Positions 51,771 through 63,766 of a stretch of DNA of 64,000 nucleotides are shown here, piece by piece. The stretch is taken from contig JBBMOL010000047.1 of assembly GCA_037954665.1 (NCBI GenBank), positions 1,116,001 through 1,180,000 of the forward strand, in the 5' to 3' direction. How positions within the stretch are numbered: position 1 is the first letter of the stretch; each line of letters opens with the position of its first letter. This DNA comes from Laguncularia racemosa (taxonomy: Eukaryota; Streptophyta; Magnoliopsida; Myrtales; Combretaceae). The notes under the pieces are model-generated. The model had not been told where the DNA came from, searched no databases, and saw only the letters and a list, made by a program, of their open reading frames with translations. Both the position numbers and the translations under genes were made by a program.

Positions 51771-53495
51771 CACTTGCTCCATCAGAGGAAAGCCCCCACA
51801 GACCAGGCAAAGAGCGAATGGTTGCTGAGGAAAACTCCGACGATGAAGACTATGTGTCTGAGAAGGATGATGACTGATTTTTCCTAACTATTTGCTAACT
51901 TGTCTGTCTAACCCTAAATTGTTTCTGTTGACTATTTGCTGTGACTTTGACTATCTGTGATAAACTTAGATGATATTGACTTGTGCTTATTTGTTTTGGT
52001 GATAATCATTTCTTTTAGTTTCTCTTTTAGTGTGTTTTGTTTTTAGGATTTTATCTATACTCATTTAGACTTTCGCCGATGCTGATTGAATGTTGAAAGC
52101 TGATGATCTCAAAAGGATGATTCGAGGATTTTGCACTTGAATGGAGTTTCCCCTGTGAATGACTTGCCACTTATAGATTTTAGGGGAGTTTCAGTTTTCT
52201 TTCTGCTTTTATTTTCCTTGTTTCTATTTTCTTTCCTTAGTGTACTTTGTGGGCAGACATTGGGGACAATGTCTGATTTTAAGTGTGGGAAAGGGAATAG
52301 AAAGAACAGAAAGATATCACAAGAGCAATGAACTTATGGACTTTTAAATGCTCAATTTCCCTTGTTTAAGTAACATTTGGAAGCTTAATGATGATGAGAA
52401 ATAGTTGCTCATGAAACATGAAATTCCACTTGTATAGGCAGCTATTTCATGGGAAATTTTTCGAATTTTGCATTATTCTCTTATTTTGTATTCTCTTTAC
52501 CTTTTTAGAGTTATAGTATGGTATCCATGTGAGGGAGACTTACTTGTTATTTAGGCTTTCATTTCAGATTTAGGATTTGATTTTGCGATCTTGAATGAAG
52601 GAACAAGTGATACTTATAGCTTGGTGACTTTCCCCTACAAAAATAATGGAATAGAACAAAAATTGGGAGTAATTTGATGAAAAAAAAATGTTGAACAATA
52701 ACAAATAGTTCAGAAGTGGATCGCATTGACTCGAGTAATTAAGTTCGAGGGCTGCCCTTTCGGGGGAATAACATCAATTGACTTGGGTGATGAACTCGGG
52801 ATCATTGGTTGAAAGCTCGCTACAAGGGTTATGAGTAAAATCCGAGAAAACTGAATTAAATGAGGCTTTAAATTAGAATATTTGGATTCGAGTGGTAGAG
52901 GTTCAAAGGGGTATTTTAAAACCTAGTAGCCTAAGATCGTCTGGTCTGGGACTTACTGGCCAAGGAAACCGCTCTTATTCACTAAAAGAAAGGAATTGAT
53001 TAGTTAATTCAACCCGAACAAGTAAATCCAAGGGACGCCCTCTATGCTTGAGGGGATAACGTCTGTTAACTTGGGTGACGAGCCCGGGATTATCAATTAA
53101 AAGTTCGTTACATGGGTTAATCAACTAAGAAAATGTACTAAAAGGTTGAACTCCCAATCCAAAAGGAGAAAAAGATCCAGGAAATAAGTGGATGTATATG
53201 CCTGAGTTCTATGATTGTAAGTCTGATCTTAACTTTGAGATTTTTGGTTAAATGATAAAGGGTAAAAGTTTCACTTACTTGGATTAATACTGGAAATCTA
53301 CTATTGGTATTTTGAATACAAGTGCTTAATAAGATTGAGTGATAAGAAAGGCGAATTGTGGAAAATGGTGGCTATCCTGGTATAAAGTGGGGTTAATGAT
53401 TGAATTTCTTCCTGAGTTTTAAGAATTCTGAGAATTGAGACTTCCATATGTGTAATTTGCTTGAGGATAAGCAAATGCTTAAGTGTGGGGAAATT
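51771..53495 (+). other. Element D2 ORF remnant and 3' untranslated region
   Basis: Begins with the acidic end of the env-position ORF (SDDEDYVSEKDDD-like codons to 51877), then UTR as in D1 with hairpin II at 52255-52274, PPT-like tract, duplicated module with GGG/CCC hairpins, and terminal PPT AAGTGTGGGGAAATT (53481-53495). No other gene. Confidence 0.75.
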
Positions 53496-55099
53496 TGATA
53501 AATCTATTTTAACTCTTATAATTGGAGATGATTAAGTCAATTTTTGAGATAATTGGGCGTGAAAATATAAGATTATGATGCTTAATTGATTTATATTTCA
53601 CATTCAGGTGTGGAAAAGGAGGATTTGATGAAAAGTATTTAAATTCAAGACGAATTGGAGATAAAAGCAAGTAAAAAGGGAATGCTTTGAAGTTAAAGGA
53701 AGTCAACACGGTTTTACAAACGGCCGTGTGAAGGAATCAAGAGACTACACGGTTAGGATACACGCCCGTGTTTCCGACCGTGTATCAGCGTGGAAGAAGA
53801 GTTTTCAGGACAGACCAGTACACGGTTGGAATACACACCCGCGGAACCCAACCGTGCATAAGAAGAACACATTGAGGAGGACACACGGTTGAGTTACACA
53901 CCCGTGTAATCAACCGTGTACGAAGAACAAAGAAGACAGAGGAATACACAGCTATTACAAACGGCCCTGTGGGATATACACACCCAGAATTCACTGATTT
54001 AGAGAGATACACGGTTTATCTACACGCCCGTGTAGTATGACCGTGTGTCTATCAAAGGAAAGATATCTTCAAATCGTTTTTAAATCTTTCGTCCATATTT
54101 GAAGGATATCTCCTACACGCCAGAGAGGAAGCTACCCTAGGTATAAATAGTCATCTTTGAAGAGAGAGAAAGTAGTTTTTAGGAAGGAAGAAAACACATC
54201 CTGGAATTTTGGAGAACAACAGCAGTCAAAGGAATTTTCGAGCTTTAATTCTAGAAGGGTTTCACACATGGATTTGCTTATTTCGTTTTGTTATTCCTTG
54301 AGAACCATGTGTAGCTAATTATTTCATACTCGAATCTTACGAAAGTCTGATTACTATGTAACATTGGGTTTATTGCAAAATTAATGACGATTGAGCATCT
54401 CTGATTTCATCCATGTTGTTTATTATATATTGTTGATTTGATGTTTGGCCAGCATTAGATTACATTGATTTCTGATAAGTTGATTGGAAAATCTCTTGTT
54501 TGAATAGATCATACATTGGATGAAAAGGCTTCTATGCAATCTAGGGATAGAAAGCATAAGTTTTCCGTATTATATTGGATATAATGATTTAATCTAATTG
54601 AGGGTTGTGGTATAGTCATGCAATTCTGATTGTTGTTAATAAAAGAGGGATCTTTGTTAATACGGTTAGAATTAGGAGTTAGTGATTTTGGAAGAAACAT
54701 TGACTTAGTGTTAGATGCCCCGCGGATCAGAGATAATCAGCAATCATTAATTAGTTTTCTAAGGATTGAAGTTGCATAGTAATTAGATGAGTAGTAAGAG
54801 TAGGGTATGCATTGGAACATTGGATTTGATAATTTAACTCATTGTTTGATATTCATTTATTTCAGTTCTATTAGATAATTTAGTTTAATTTAGGTAATTT
54901 GGTTAAATCAATTCACTCGAAATTGTGCGGTTAGATAGTCGGTTTGAGGTTAGTATTAGTACTTGTAGATCCCTAAGGAAACGATATCCGTGCTTAAACT
55001 CTATACTACTATAATCGATAGGTGCACTTGTCTAATTGATCGCAAGGAAGTGTCGAAGTAAAAAGGATTTTAATTTGTGTGATTGTGATTTCATCAACA
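53496..55099 (+). repeat. Element D2 3' LTR
   Basis: 1604 bp, TGATAAATC to CATCAACA, dyad array at about 53705-54050, TATAAATAG at 54142-54150. Confidence 0.93.
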
Positions 55100-55104
55100 A
55101 GGTG
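55100..55104 (+). repeat. TSD of element D2, right copy (AGGTG)
   Basis: Exact repeat of 44085-44089. Confidence 0.9.
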
Positions 55105-55560
55105 ATTTAGCTTTACCTCATATTCTTCAACTGTTTGGTTCCTTTATTCACAGTTATAGTATTCATTCTCCATCCTATCTCTAAAGCTATTGGGGAAGTA
55201 TCTTTAATAAAATAGCTCCTTAAATACGACCTAGTTTATGCATTCGCCTACAAGTTTGGGAACAAAAGCCCACCATTTTGTTGCAATTCCCTTCAACATG
55301 AATGCAACATAATTTACATTCCTATCTTTTGGTATTTGGAAGGCAGCAAATGTCTTCTCAATTTCCTGTACCCAATCCTTAGCTTTAAACGGGTCATTCA
55401 CTCTAGGGTTAAATTTCTTAGCTACTCTTAGAAACCTATCAAAGCTGATGGGTTCATTAGCATTCCTGTGTTGTGGGACATTAGGGCCTTGGTGTTGTTG
55501 TGCCCATAGTCCCACCAGGTAGTTCACAGTATGCAATAGCTGGACTGTCTCTTCGGCCAT
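55105..55560 (-). pseudogene. gag: Element H gag N-terminal part
   Basis: Minus-strand frame from ATG at 55560 (MAEETVQLLHTVNYLVGLW). The capsid core FNPRVNDPFKAKDWVQEIEK and FMLKGIATKWWAF is typical of Tekay/Del-like gag. The apparent in-frame extension to 55611 lies in the LTR of element I and is not part of this gene. Continues at 44084 after D2. Confidence 0.8.
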
Positions 55561-55563
55561 CTT

Positions 55564-58064
55564 TGTCACGCCCCTCCCTAAGTACTTAACGTGATAACCT
55601 GCCACGATCACCTAACCCTGGCTAGGCGACCACAAAGCGTCTCTATTCAAGTACTATACCTATTTAATCACATTATAACATTCGATGCTTTTGAAATTCA
55701 TTTACTCAAATATTCGTAACATATACATATCTAATAGAAATATTAGATGATTATCTATTTACATAACTGTCAGTGGGTCCTATTTCATATACATATACAA
55801 AAGTTCCATTGAACCTATCATGGCTCCTACATTTCTGTAATTCAAATTTATCGAACTACTTATGTACTAATCCTCACCATCACCTACATTATCCAAGATC
55901 TTCTAGCTTTATAACAGAGGCTTACCTTAGTCTGACGACCCATAAGAAAGTTTAGGTAGTCGCGACCTACAAGAAAAAATCTATGGGAGGGTAAGCTATA
56001 AGCTTAGTGAGATAGGAGTGCAATCTCTCGGTATTGTTATAACATAGGCAATTTCAAACAAGTTATCAACCACATGCTGTGCATGAGCAATCACATGAAT
56101 GCATCAATTTACGTGGTCTTCCGGTAACCAATGTGAAGTCTAGGGTTTATGCCCTCTTGACCTTGGGTTAGGGATTCCGAAGGCACAATCAGTTCCTAAC
56201 TCTCATAACCCAGTTTAATTTCTCATTAATTTAATAATTATCATATATTCATTTTAATACCAAACGCTCCCATACCTCTACAACAGTCGGAGTAACACCC
56301 TCAAAGATAGTCCAAATAAGGAACCAGCAAGGTGCGGACAATCCCCTAGTCTAGTAGTTTGCTCAAGACGGCTTAGTAATATCACAATTACTTCTGGATG
56401 TCCTGTGATAGTGATAGCCTTCAAACTTATGCAATGTCTCATGCAATGCATGTCTAGTTTTAGTTAAATCTCAACTTGTTGATTAATTGACTTAAAGTGA
56501 TCAATTAATATATGATAACAACTAATCTACAAGAGGGAAGTAACACAATTCTATTGACCATTCAAAAAATAAGCATTAAACTATGATTTCAATTTTAAAG
56601 TCGACCCATCACATCTTGCATTCTTGAACCCTTCTTCAATTGTGTCATTTTGCATCCATTGTAAAATTAAATTTTTTTTTTTTTTTGAGACAAAAGAGAG
56701 GCTGAGGATGGTATGAGAAAAAGGTGAAATGAATTTTTGGTGAAGAGTGAAGGAAATTGAAATTTCAATTCAGCACAACCTTCAGTACAGCTTGTGCTGA
56801 AGCTAGTGTTGAGTTAGAAAAATGGTGAAAAGCAAGAAACATTTCAGCCCTGCCTTGAGCACAGCTGTGCTGGAGCCCGTGCTAAACCTAGCATTGAAGA
56901 TAACATGTTTCGAAGTCAGCAGAACCTTGAGCATGGCCATGTTGACACCTATGTTGACCCTATTTATGAAAAACTACGAATAGATGCTTACTCTCGTATA
57001 CTTATTATACGTAATTGTACTTCATATGTGTACATACATATACACACCTGTATTAATACATACATATATATAACTCCTACTTTCGCACCCAAAAAGTGTG
57101 TATACTCACGCACATATATGTATATCCCCTTTTTTCATATTTACTCCTACATAATACGAATATATACATATCTTTCATGTGAATATAATGTTTACGTACG
57201 TGATCACAAAGCAACACAACTTGACATAACACATACTCAACAAATAATCACGCAATATAACACGTCATAGAGTCCTACTCACCTGGGTCTCATTATTTCA
57301 CACTTCTACTCAAAATAATCTTCAGGTATCCCATAAAATGCTTTTTCCTTGCTTAAAACGTAAGGAAAAATATATCATCAAATACTATTTAAGCTTAATA
57401 ATTCTGTATCTACCGTGTTTCTAATTGATGCTATTAGTTCTAGGCTAAATGTAAAAATTTCTACACAAAAGCCTTAACATCTAAACTTCGAAAAATAATC
57501 TTGTTTCATGCAAAGTTGGTTTTGTTGAGTTGCTCTTACCTCCAGGATCGCGTTGATAGTCTCGGTTTATGATTTGGAAGTCGTATGCAAAAACTACAAT
57601 TTTCTTTCTAAGATTTTCTTCTTCTTCTTCCTCTCCCTTTTTCTCATGTTCTCTCTTTTTTTTTTTTTTTTCCGGAGTTTTCCGTAGACTTCTAGCACTG
57701 TCTTGATGCACGGTGTACTTTACAGTCACTGTGCATCACCGACTTAGCTTTTGTTTTTTTACTTATTTATTTTATCTTTAGCTATTAATAAATTATTAAT
57801 TAAAATCTTAAAATTTAAGTTTTTCATTATGAAATTTTATATTTAGGAATTTAACTATTCGAATTATAATTATCCATTCAAAATTTTTTTATTTAAAATT
57901 TCGAATTTGTAATTTCCTATAAATTTTTCCTATTTAACCTAATATAGTTTGTAATTTAGATTTTGAGGAATATATATCCCTTATTTTAAATTCTCATGAT
58001 TTATAATTAATTTTGGTAGTATTTTTTTCTAGTGTTATATTTTACGAATTTCACGGGTTTTACA
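55564..58064 (-). repeat. Element I 3' LTR, with foreign insert
   Basis: About 2.5 kb, plus-strand TGTCACGCCC to GGTTTTACA, bounded by the PPT on the right. It contains a segment (56687-56988) homologous to the promoter part of the Athila C LTR, and a TA/CA-rich stretch (57020-57220). The partner LTR is outside the window apart from its tip. Confidence 0.75.
56687..56988 (+). repeat. Athila C-type LTR promoter fragment inside the I LTR
   Basis: Collinear with 39295-39640: GAGACAAAAG, TTCAGCACAACC, CAGCCCTGCCTTGAGCACAG (39511 in C), GAAGATAACATGTTTC, GAGCATGGCCATG and AAAACTACGAATAGATGC, the decayed TATAAATAGACGC. Plus orientation, opposite to I. The poly-T just before it (56670-56685) may mark the junction. 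Confidence 0.75.
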
Positions 58065-58075
58065 TCTTCCCCTCC
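58065..58075 (-). other. Polypurine tract, element I
   Basis: Plus-strand TCTTCCCCTCC, minus-strand GGAGGGGAAGA, adjacent to the LTR. Confidence 0.8.
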
Positions 58076-59560
58076 TAAAAAAAGTTTTGTCCTTAAAACT
58101 TCAGTACATACCTAGTTTCTCAAAGAGTTAAGGGTATCTTTCCTTCATCTCCTCTTCTTTCTCCTAAGTTTCTTCTCATTTCGAGTGTCGGCTCCATTAG
58201 ACTTTGACGAATCGGATGATCCTGCTACGTAACTCTCGAGTCTGAAAGTCGAGGATTCGAATAGGGTGTTCTTGATACATTAGATTCGGCTGGAGCATTA
58301 GGATATCCATTTCGATAACTCGATTTGGATCCGGGATACGCTTTTGAAGCAATGACACGTAGAACACATCATGGATTCCTGATAGTTAGGGCGGTAATAC
58401 AAGGTGATAGGCTACTTCACCAATTCTTTCAAGCACTTCATATGGCCCTACATGTCTAGGATTCAGTTTTCCTTTCATTCCAAATCTTCTTGTTCCATTG
58501 ATTGGAGTAACTTTCAAATAAACGTGCTCTCCTGGTAGAAACTTAATCTCTCTCCTTTTTAAGTCTGCCCAGCTCTCCTGGCGATCTTAAGTTTCCTTTA
58601 TTCATTGTTTGATGAGCGCAAGTTTGTCTATTGTTTCTTGTAATAGATCTAGCCCAATGGTGGTCCTTTCATATTCGTCCTAATTCAATAGAGATTTGCA
58701 TTTTCTTCCATATAAAGCTTCATAAGGGGCCATTTTGATCAATGAGTGATAACTGTTGTTGTAGGCAAACTCAATTAGTGGTAAATGTCGATCCCAATTT
58801 TCTTTAAAGTCCAACGCACAAGCTCTCAACATTTCTTCTAACGTTTGGATTGTTCACTCAGATTGTCCGTCAGTTTGAGGATGATACGTTGCACTAAATT
58901 GCAGTTTTGTCCCTAAAGCTCGTTGTAAGATTCTCTAAATTTTGGATATAAACCGCGGATCTCGATTAGATACGATACTTTGTGGCACTTCGTGGAGTCT
59001 AATGATTTCTCGTAAATAAATTCTAGCCAATTTGTCTAAAGAGTATATCATATTGACGGGTAAGAAATGAGCAGATTTGGTCAATCGATCCATGATCACC
59101 CATATAGCTTCGTGTCCAGCTTTCGTTCTAGGTAACGCTGTAATGAAATCCAATGTAATTCATTCCCATTTCTAGTCTGGAATTGGCAATGGTTGTAATA
59201 ATCCACTAGGTCTTTGATGTTCAGCCTTGACTCGTTGGCAGATAGAACACTGAGAAACATATCGTGCTATATCCTTTTTCATGCCTTCCCACCAATAACC
59301 CTTCTTGAGTTCTTGATACATCTTGTTTCCTCCTGGGTATACGGTGTATCTAGAGTTGTGAGCTTCATCCAAAATCTCATTTCTTAATTTTGAGTTTGCC
59401 GGTATGTACCATCTACCCCTTAGTTTTAAGATTCCTTCTGAGGTCACTTTAAGGTTAGTGTTGACTCCTCGTTCCACTTTATCTCGGAGTTCTATTGCTC
59501 TTAGCATGTAGGTCGTACTTTTAGAGTGGTTAATTGGGCTTATTCTTCATGCCAAGCAAA
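58076..59560 (-). pseudogene. INT: Element I integrase
   Basis: Zinc-binding region EAHNSRYTVYPGG ... CSICQR, in which the second His is Tyr (59337-59339, CAC to TAC). Core: DFITALPRTKAGHEAIWVI with the first Asp. The second catalytic Asp is Asn in VSNRDPRF (58965-58967). YHPQTDGQSE keeps the Glu. The C-terminal part below 58900 is decayed but reads as Tekay-type (LSPRYVG-like and LRTK). Several stops. Confidence 0.85.
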
Positions 59561-59599
59561 TTCGATTCTCAATTTTTCAAATTCTTGTATCAACTACAA

Positions 59600-59975
59600 T
59601 TATTTTGTCAAGAGTGCTGCCATTTGGCCATGATTCTTTCTACTTAAAGCATCTGCCATAGCGTTGGCTCTTCTTAGGTAGTAGTTGATACCGAGATCAT
59701 AATCCTTAAGAAGTTCGAGCCATCTTCTTTGCTGTATATTTAACTCCTTCTGAGTGAATAAATATTTCAGACTTTTATGATCCATATATATTTCACATCT
59801 TTGCCCATATAGATAATGTCTCCATATTTTCAAGGCAAACACAATGGCAGCTAACTCCAAATCACGAGTGGGATAGTTCCTCTCATGTCGTTTCAATTGT
59901 CTGGAGGCATAAGCTACTACTTTCTCATTTTGCATCAACACACAACCTAATCCGTTTCAAAAAGCGTCACTGTAT
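59600..59975 (-). pseudogene. RH: Element I RNase H
   Basis: IYSDAF start, CVLMQNEKVVAYASRQLKRH, RDLELAAIVFALKIWRHYLY, IYMDHKSLKYLF and MADALSRK: all four acidic positions are retained. One stop separates the first motif from the rest (about 59942-59956). Confidence 0.85.
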
Positions 59976-60720
59976 ATACGAAAAGGTTCTTCCGTGTTAG
60001 GTAATGTCAAGATCGGAGTTGTAATTAGCCATTGCTTCAATTCTTGGAAGCTTCTTTCACAAGCGTCATCCCATACGAACTTCACTTCCTTTCGAGTCAA
60101 CGTAATTAGTGGTTTTGATATTTGGGAAAAAAATTTCACAAATCGTTTGTAATATCTAGCTAACCCAAGAAAACTTCTTACTTCTGTTATGGTTATAGGT
60201 TGCTTCCAATCAACTATAGCCTCTATTTTAGCTAGATCGGCCATTATTCCTTAACCAGATACAATATGTCCCAAAAATGTTACTTGTTGCATCCAAAACT
60301 CACACTTAGACAATTTTGCATATAATCGATGCTCTTTCAACAATCCTAGAGCAATCCTTAAATGCTCCTCATGCTCTACTAGCGTCTTAGAAAAGATGAG
60401 AATGTTGTCAATAAAAAGCACGATGAACTTATCTAAGAATGGTTAACCCGAATGGCATAACTAAAAATTCATAATGGCCATATCCCATTCTAAAAGCAAT
60501 ATTGGGGATATTTTTCGATTTGATTTTCAACTGATGGTATCTGGATCGTAAGTCAATCCTGGAAAAGATATTTGCACCCCTCAATTGATCAAAAAGATCA
60601 TTGATTCTTGGTAATGGATACCTATTATTGGTAGTCACTTTATTCAATTCACGATAATCAATACAAAACCTCATGGATCCATCCTTTTTTTTTTTTACAA
60701 ACAATACTGGAGCTCCCCAA
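59976..60720 (-). pseudogene. RT: Element I reverse transcriptase
   Basis: FVKKKKDGSMRFCIDYRELN, RIDLRSRYHQLKI and VMPFGLT are open at 60429-60704. A deletion of roughly 45 bp after GLT removes the NAPATF part and shifts the frame. The polymerase box reads FIDN instead of FIDD (60404-60406, GAC to AAC). The connection region TEVRSFLGLARYYKRFVKFF lies at 59957-60244. Inactive on several counts. Confidence 0.87.
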
Positions 60721-60995
60721 GGAGATACGCTTGATCAAATAAACTCCTTTTCAATTAGTTCTTGTAATTGTTTCTTCAATTCTTGTAGTTTGATTGGAGC
60801 CATCCGATATGGTGCCTTCGAGATTGGTTTAGTACCAAGTTTAGTTTCAATGTAAAGATGGTTAGACTTCTAGCCTTTGCTGTTGGGTTACCGCTAGACT
60901 TATGAAAGAATGTGAAGCTCCCACGTCGAATAGCACAAAAGTAGGTTGTGCAGCAATTAGGACAATTCCTATCAATTTCATGACATCAAATTACT
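60721..60995 (-). pseudogene. pro: Element I protease remnant and pre-RT
   Basis: Protease active-site segment FVLFDVGASHSFIS (Tekay usual FDSGATHSFIS-like) is followed within about ten codons by the pre-RT segment TKPISKAPYRMAPIKLQELK. Most of the protease, including the usual FDVILGMDWL-type block, is therefore deleted. Confidence 0.65.
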
Positions 60996-61257
60996 ATGCT
61001 TATTCATTATTCTTCTTATACTAGTAATTCTTTCATAGGTTTTTATAAATTCTTCTCCCTACTCTTCATAAGTATAAGATATGATAAGTAGATAAGTCAA
61101 ATTTAAACGTATCTGTTACTACATCTCCTTCTTCTGAGTATTCCATGGCTGCTAAATCAATGTCCTAATACTCCCCGTGCTCTTCATCAATCCATTCTTC
61201 CATGTTCGTGCTTTCGATAGAAAAAACTTGAGCACTGCTAGCTTGAGGGTTAGCTCC
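60996..61257 (-). other. Element I gag-protease spacer
   Basis: Decayed minus-strand sequence between the zinc-knuckle ORF and the protease. No conserved domain recognised; it contains Glu/Asp-rich codons (for example EEWIDEEHGEY) interrupted by stops. Confidence 0.5.
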
Positions 61258-61512
61258 TTACATACCCTGCCTTGTCAATTTGTTAGCTAGTTTGTCATTG
61301 GCAGCTTTAGGTGTTATCATTTTAGCTCCAAGTACTTGGCACTTCTTGGGACACATGCTAGATAGATGTTCGGGTTGTCCACATGAATAACAAGTTATAA
61401 TATTTTTCTGTGGACAGCCTATTGCTTGGTGGTTATCCATTCCACATTTAAAGCATTTCCCTTTTAAGAGGTTACAATCTCTTAGATAGTGTCCTTGTCT
61501 ACACTTCCAACA
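61258..61512 (-). pseudogene. gag: Element I nucleocapsid: three zinc knuckles
   Basis: One minus-strand frame carries CWKCRQGHYLRDC (61474-61512), CFKCGMDNHQAIGC (61414-61455) and CYSCGQPEHLSSMC (61351-61392): CX2CX3HX4C followed by two CX2CX4HX4C. All metal ligands are present. This nucleic-acid-binding end of gag follows the capsid core. Confidence 0.8.
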
Positions 61513-62744
61513 CTTTACAAAAACAAATTTTACCTAGGTGGGAACCACTGATGGCCTTGTACTTGGAGGTCTCATGTTCATCATTAGCCTTTTTCCTCTA
61601 TCATTTGGGATAGGTAGGAATAAAGGTCTTTTCATTGGAATGCGTGCTCCAACATTTGGCCTTGTTTGATTTCTCATCTATTCCATTCTTTGTTTAGTTT
61701 ACTCCAAGGCTCTAGCTTTACTTACTACCTTAGCATATGTTTTCAACTCAAATTCAAGGATTCGTCCTTAAGTTTCAACATCAAACCCATTCATGAATAA
61801 CTACCTCTTCAATTCATCTGAATCCTTATAGATATTTGGGGCAAACTGTAGCAATCTAATAAATTTGTTTTCATACTAATCAACGCTTTTCGAACCCTTT
61901 TCTAGTTGGAACAATTGTCCACTCAGTCGCATTCTGACACTTTTTGGGAAATATTCTTTAAAGAATTCTTCTCGAAAAGTTTCCTGAGAAATTGGTTGAA
62001 GTAATGCCCTCTGTCTCACATCCCACCATATCCTAGCCCTAGCTTTCAACATATAGGAAGCGTAGGCTAGTCGTTGGTAATCCTCTACCTCATCAGTGTC
62101 AAATGATCTTTCTAATTGAGCTATCCATTCTTCGGCTTCTTCTAGCTCCCCATATGTTCCATCAAAGAATCTATTAGATCGTATGAAATTAGGAAACGTA
62201 CTTTTCTGCACACGACCACTTTCCCTCTGATTATTCCTAAGTCTATCTTCTGTTTGTTTTGTGATGTGCAAATGGTTTGAACTAGTGGAGATGACAATGG
62301 TGCTTTTTGTTGCTGTTGAGGCTTTACTGGTAGTGTCTATTGTGCTTGTGATGGTGAAGTAACCGATTAGGATGGTGATTGACCTCCTAACATCAGTCAT
62401 TGAATTAATAAAGCTTGTTGTTGTACAGTTGTTTCAAGCCTCGTCATGCGTTCTTCTCTACTTCCTTCTCCTCCAGTATGAGTTTCTATCATGTCATGTT
62501 TTTCGGATCTGGTTGCTTATCTTGACTTTATAGGTTGACTTTTGGGATTTCCTTGAGGCATTATAGGTGTTGTTACGATCAGTGGGGTTTTGCTCTCATC
62601 TCGATGTTTAGGAATTGTAGTGGCTTTTCGTCCCCTACTAATAGTTCCTCTATAATGTATTAATGCACTTTTTATTATTTTAGAACATCTAATTGACAAG
62701 TATATTTCATGACTAATACAATTATCAACAAGAGTCCATAACAT
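61513..62744 (-). pseudogene. gag: Element I gag capsid part
   Basis: N-terminal basic segment RGTISRGRKATTIPKHRDES (62517-62744 frame), then the capsid core: FFDGTYGELEEAEEWIAQLE, LAYASYMLKARARIWWDV, EEFFKEYFPKSVRMRLSGQL. Stops separate the pieces (for example at about 62400 and 61873). Tekay/Del-like gag. Confidence 0.78.
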
Positions 62745-63007
62745 TTTTATATATTTATACTAAAGATCATAAATACATAGATGTTTAAGTATTTGCATAT
62801 ATTCCTCAAAATTCCATCTATACATATACATTAATTTAAAGGGATACATATATATTGGCTACAAAATTTCCCTTTTTGGTTCTACTAACACGCATACACA
62901 TTCTTCTCTACGTTATTTTCAAAAGTTAGTGTTTCGTTCTGCTTTTTAAAAGCAATGTTCATAATTACTCATTCGCATCCTTGCTACTCTTTGTCAATAT
63001 CGCTTCT
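62745..63007 (-). other. Element I region between extra ORF and gag
   Basis: AT-rich, no open frame or motif recognised on either strand. Confidence 0.5.
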
Positions 63008-63766
63008 TCATTCTTTGTCCTCTTCTTCTTCTTCTTCTTCTTCTTCTTCTTCTTCAGTTTCTTTCTCCTCCTCTTCTTCTTCTCTAGGGGAATCGGATGC
63101 TATGCTTTCATTTTCAGGAGTGCCTTCCAAGTTAAAAGTTTCATCAAGGAGTAAGCCTTCTTCTTCATATCCTTCTATCCATATCACATGATTACATAAG
63201 TCAGCATTTTCTTCTTCCGGACCTTCTTTTGGATCTTCTTCTAGGTCCTCTTCTGGATCCTCTTCTAGGTCCACTTTTGGATCCTCTTTTGGCACCTCCT
63301 CTTGATCAATCATTTCAAACTCTCGATGTTCAATATAGTTAGTAGTATCCCAAGAATCCTCAGCGCATAGTTGCCTTAGATCGATACTAGTTGTCCATTT
63401 GTAAATTCCCTTATGATATTTTTGGTCATCTCTTCAAGATTTAACTGAAGGTACTAATACTTCTGGAGGATACCCCATCCCTAAATTAAATTGAGCTACA
63501 AATCTGATTTTATAGGGTACCTCTATCATGCCCTTCATTTGTGTGAATTGGGTCTCAAGAGCTGGTATAGCTATATACCTACTATATTGGTCTCCGAGAT
63601 CTTCGCTTAATCTATCTAGTTGCTCTTGCCAATATTTGGTTAATCCAATCCTCCAGTTCTCGATCAATTCATCTACGGTCTTATAGCGGGAAAAGTATTC
63701 GTAATGACGATGTAAAATCTCCATCCTCAATCGGTAGTTAATTAAATCATACAACATGTGTTTCAT
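63008..63766 (-). CDS. Element I extra ORF upstream of gag (unknown protein)
   Basis: Minus-strand frame of about 252 codons from ATG at 63766, with one in-frame TGA (63434-63436). The N-terminal half is a helical-looking globular region (MKHMLYDLINYRLRMEILHR, VDELIENWRIGLTKYWQEQL, ALETQFTQMKGMIEVPYKIR, NLGMGYPPEVL). The C-terminal half is strongly acidic: imperfect DLEEDPEEDLEEDPKEGPEE repeats, then a Glu run encoded by (GAA/GAG)n. It lies between the PBS and gag, where Tekay elements usually have only a leader. I do not recognise a family. An accessory retrotransposon gene or a captured host fragment are both possible. Confidence 0.5.

Larger units (their letters stand above)
44090..55099 (+). 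mobile_element. Element D2: Athila-type element with pol, family D
   Basis: 11010 bp with LTRs, PBS (one mismatch), gag-protease, reverse transcriptase, RNase H, integrase, 3' UTR and TSD AGGTG, inserted into the gag of element H. Same family as D1 over LTRs, gag, protease and UTR. The env-position ORF is deleted. The gag-protease half is riddled with indels, while pol is largely open, with stops that are single transitions. Confidence 0.95.

Noticed and set aside
56905..57270. 121-codon Tyr/Ile/Thr-rich ORF
   Set aside because: Encoded by TA/CA-rich simple sequence in the LTR of I; no coding signature.
62955..63191. Ser-rich plus-strand ORF
   Set aside because: Antisense shadow of the Glu-rich repeat in the minus-strand extra ORF of element I.
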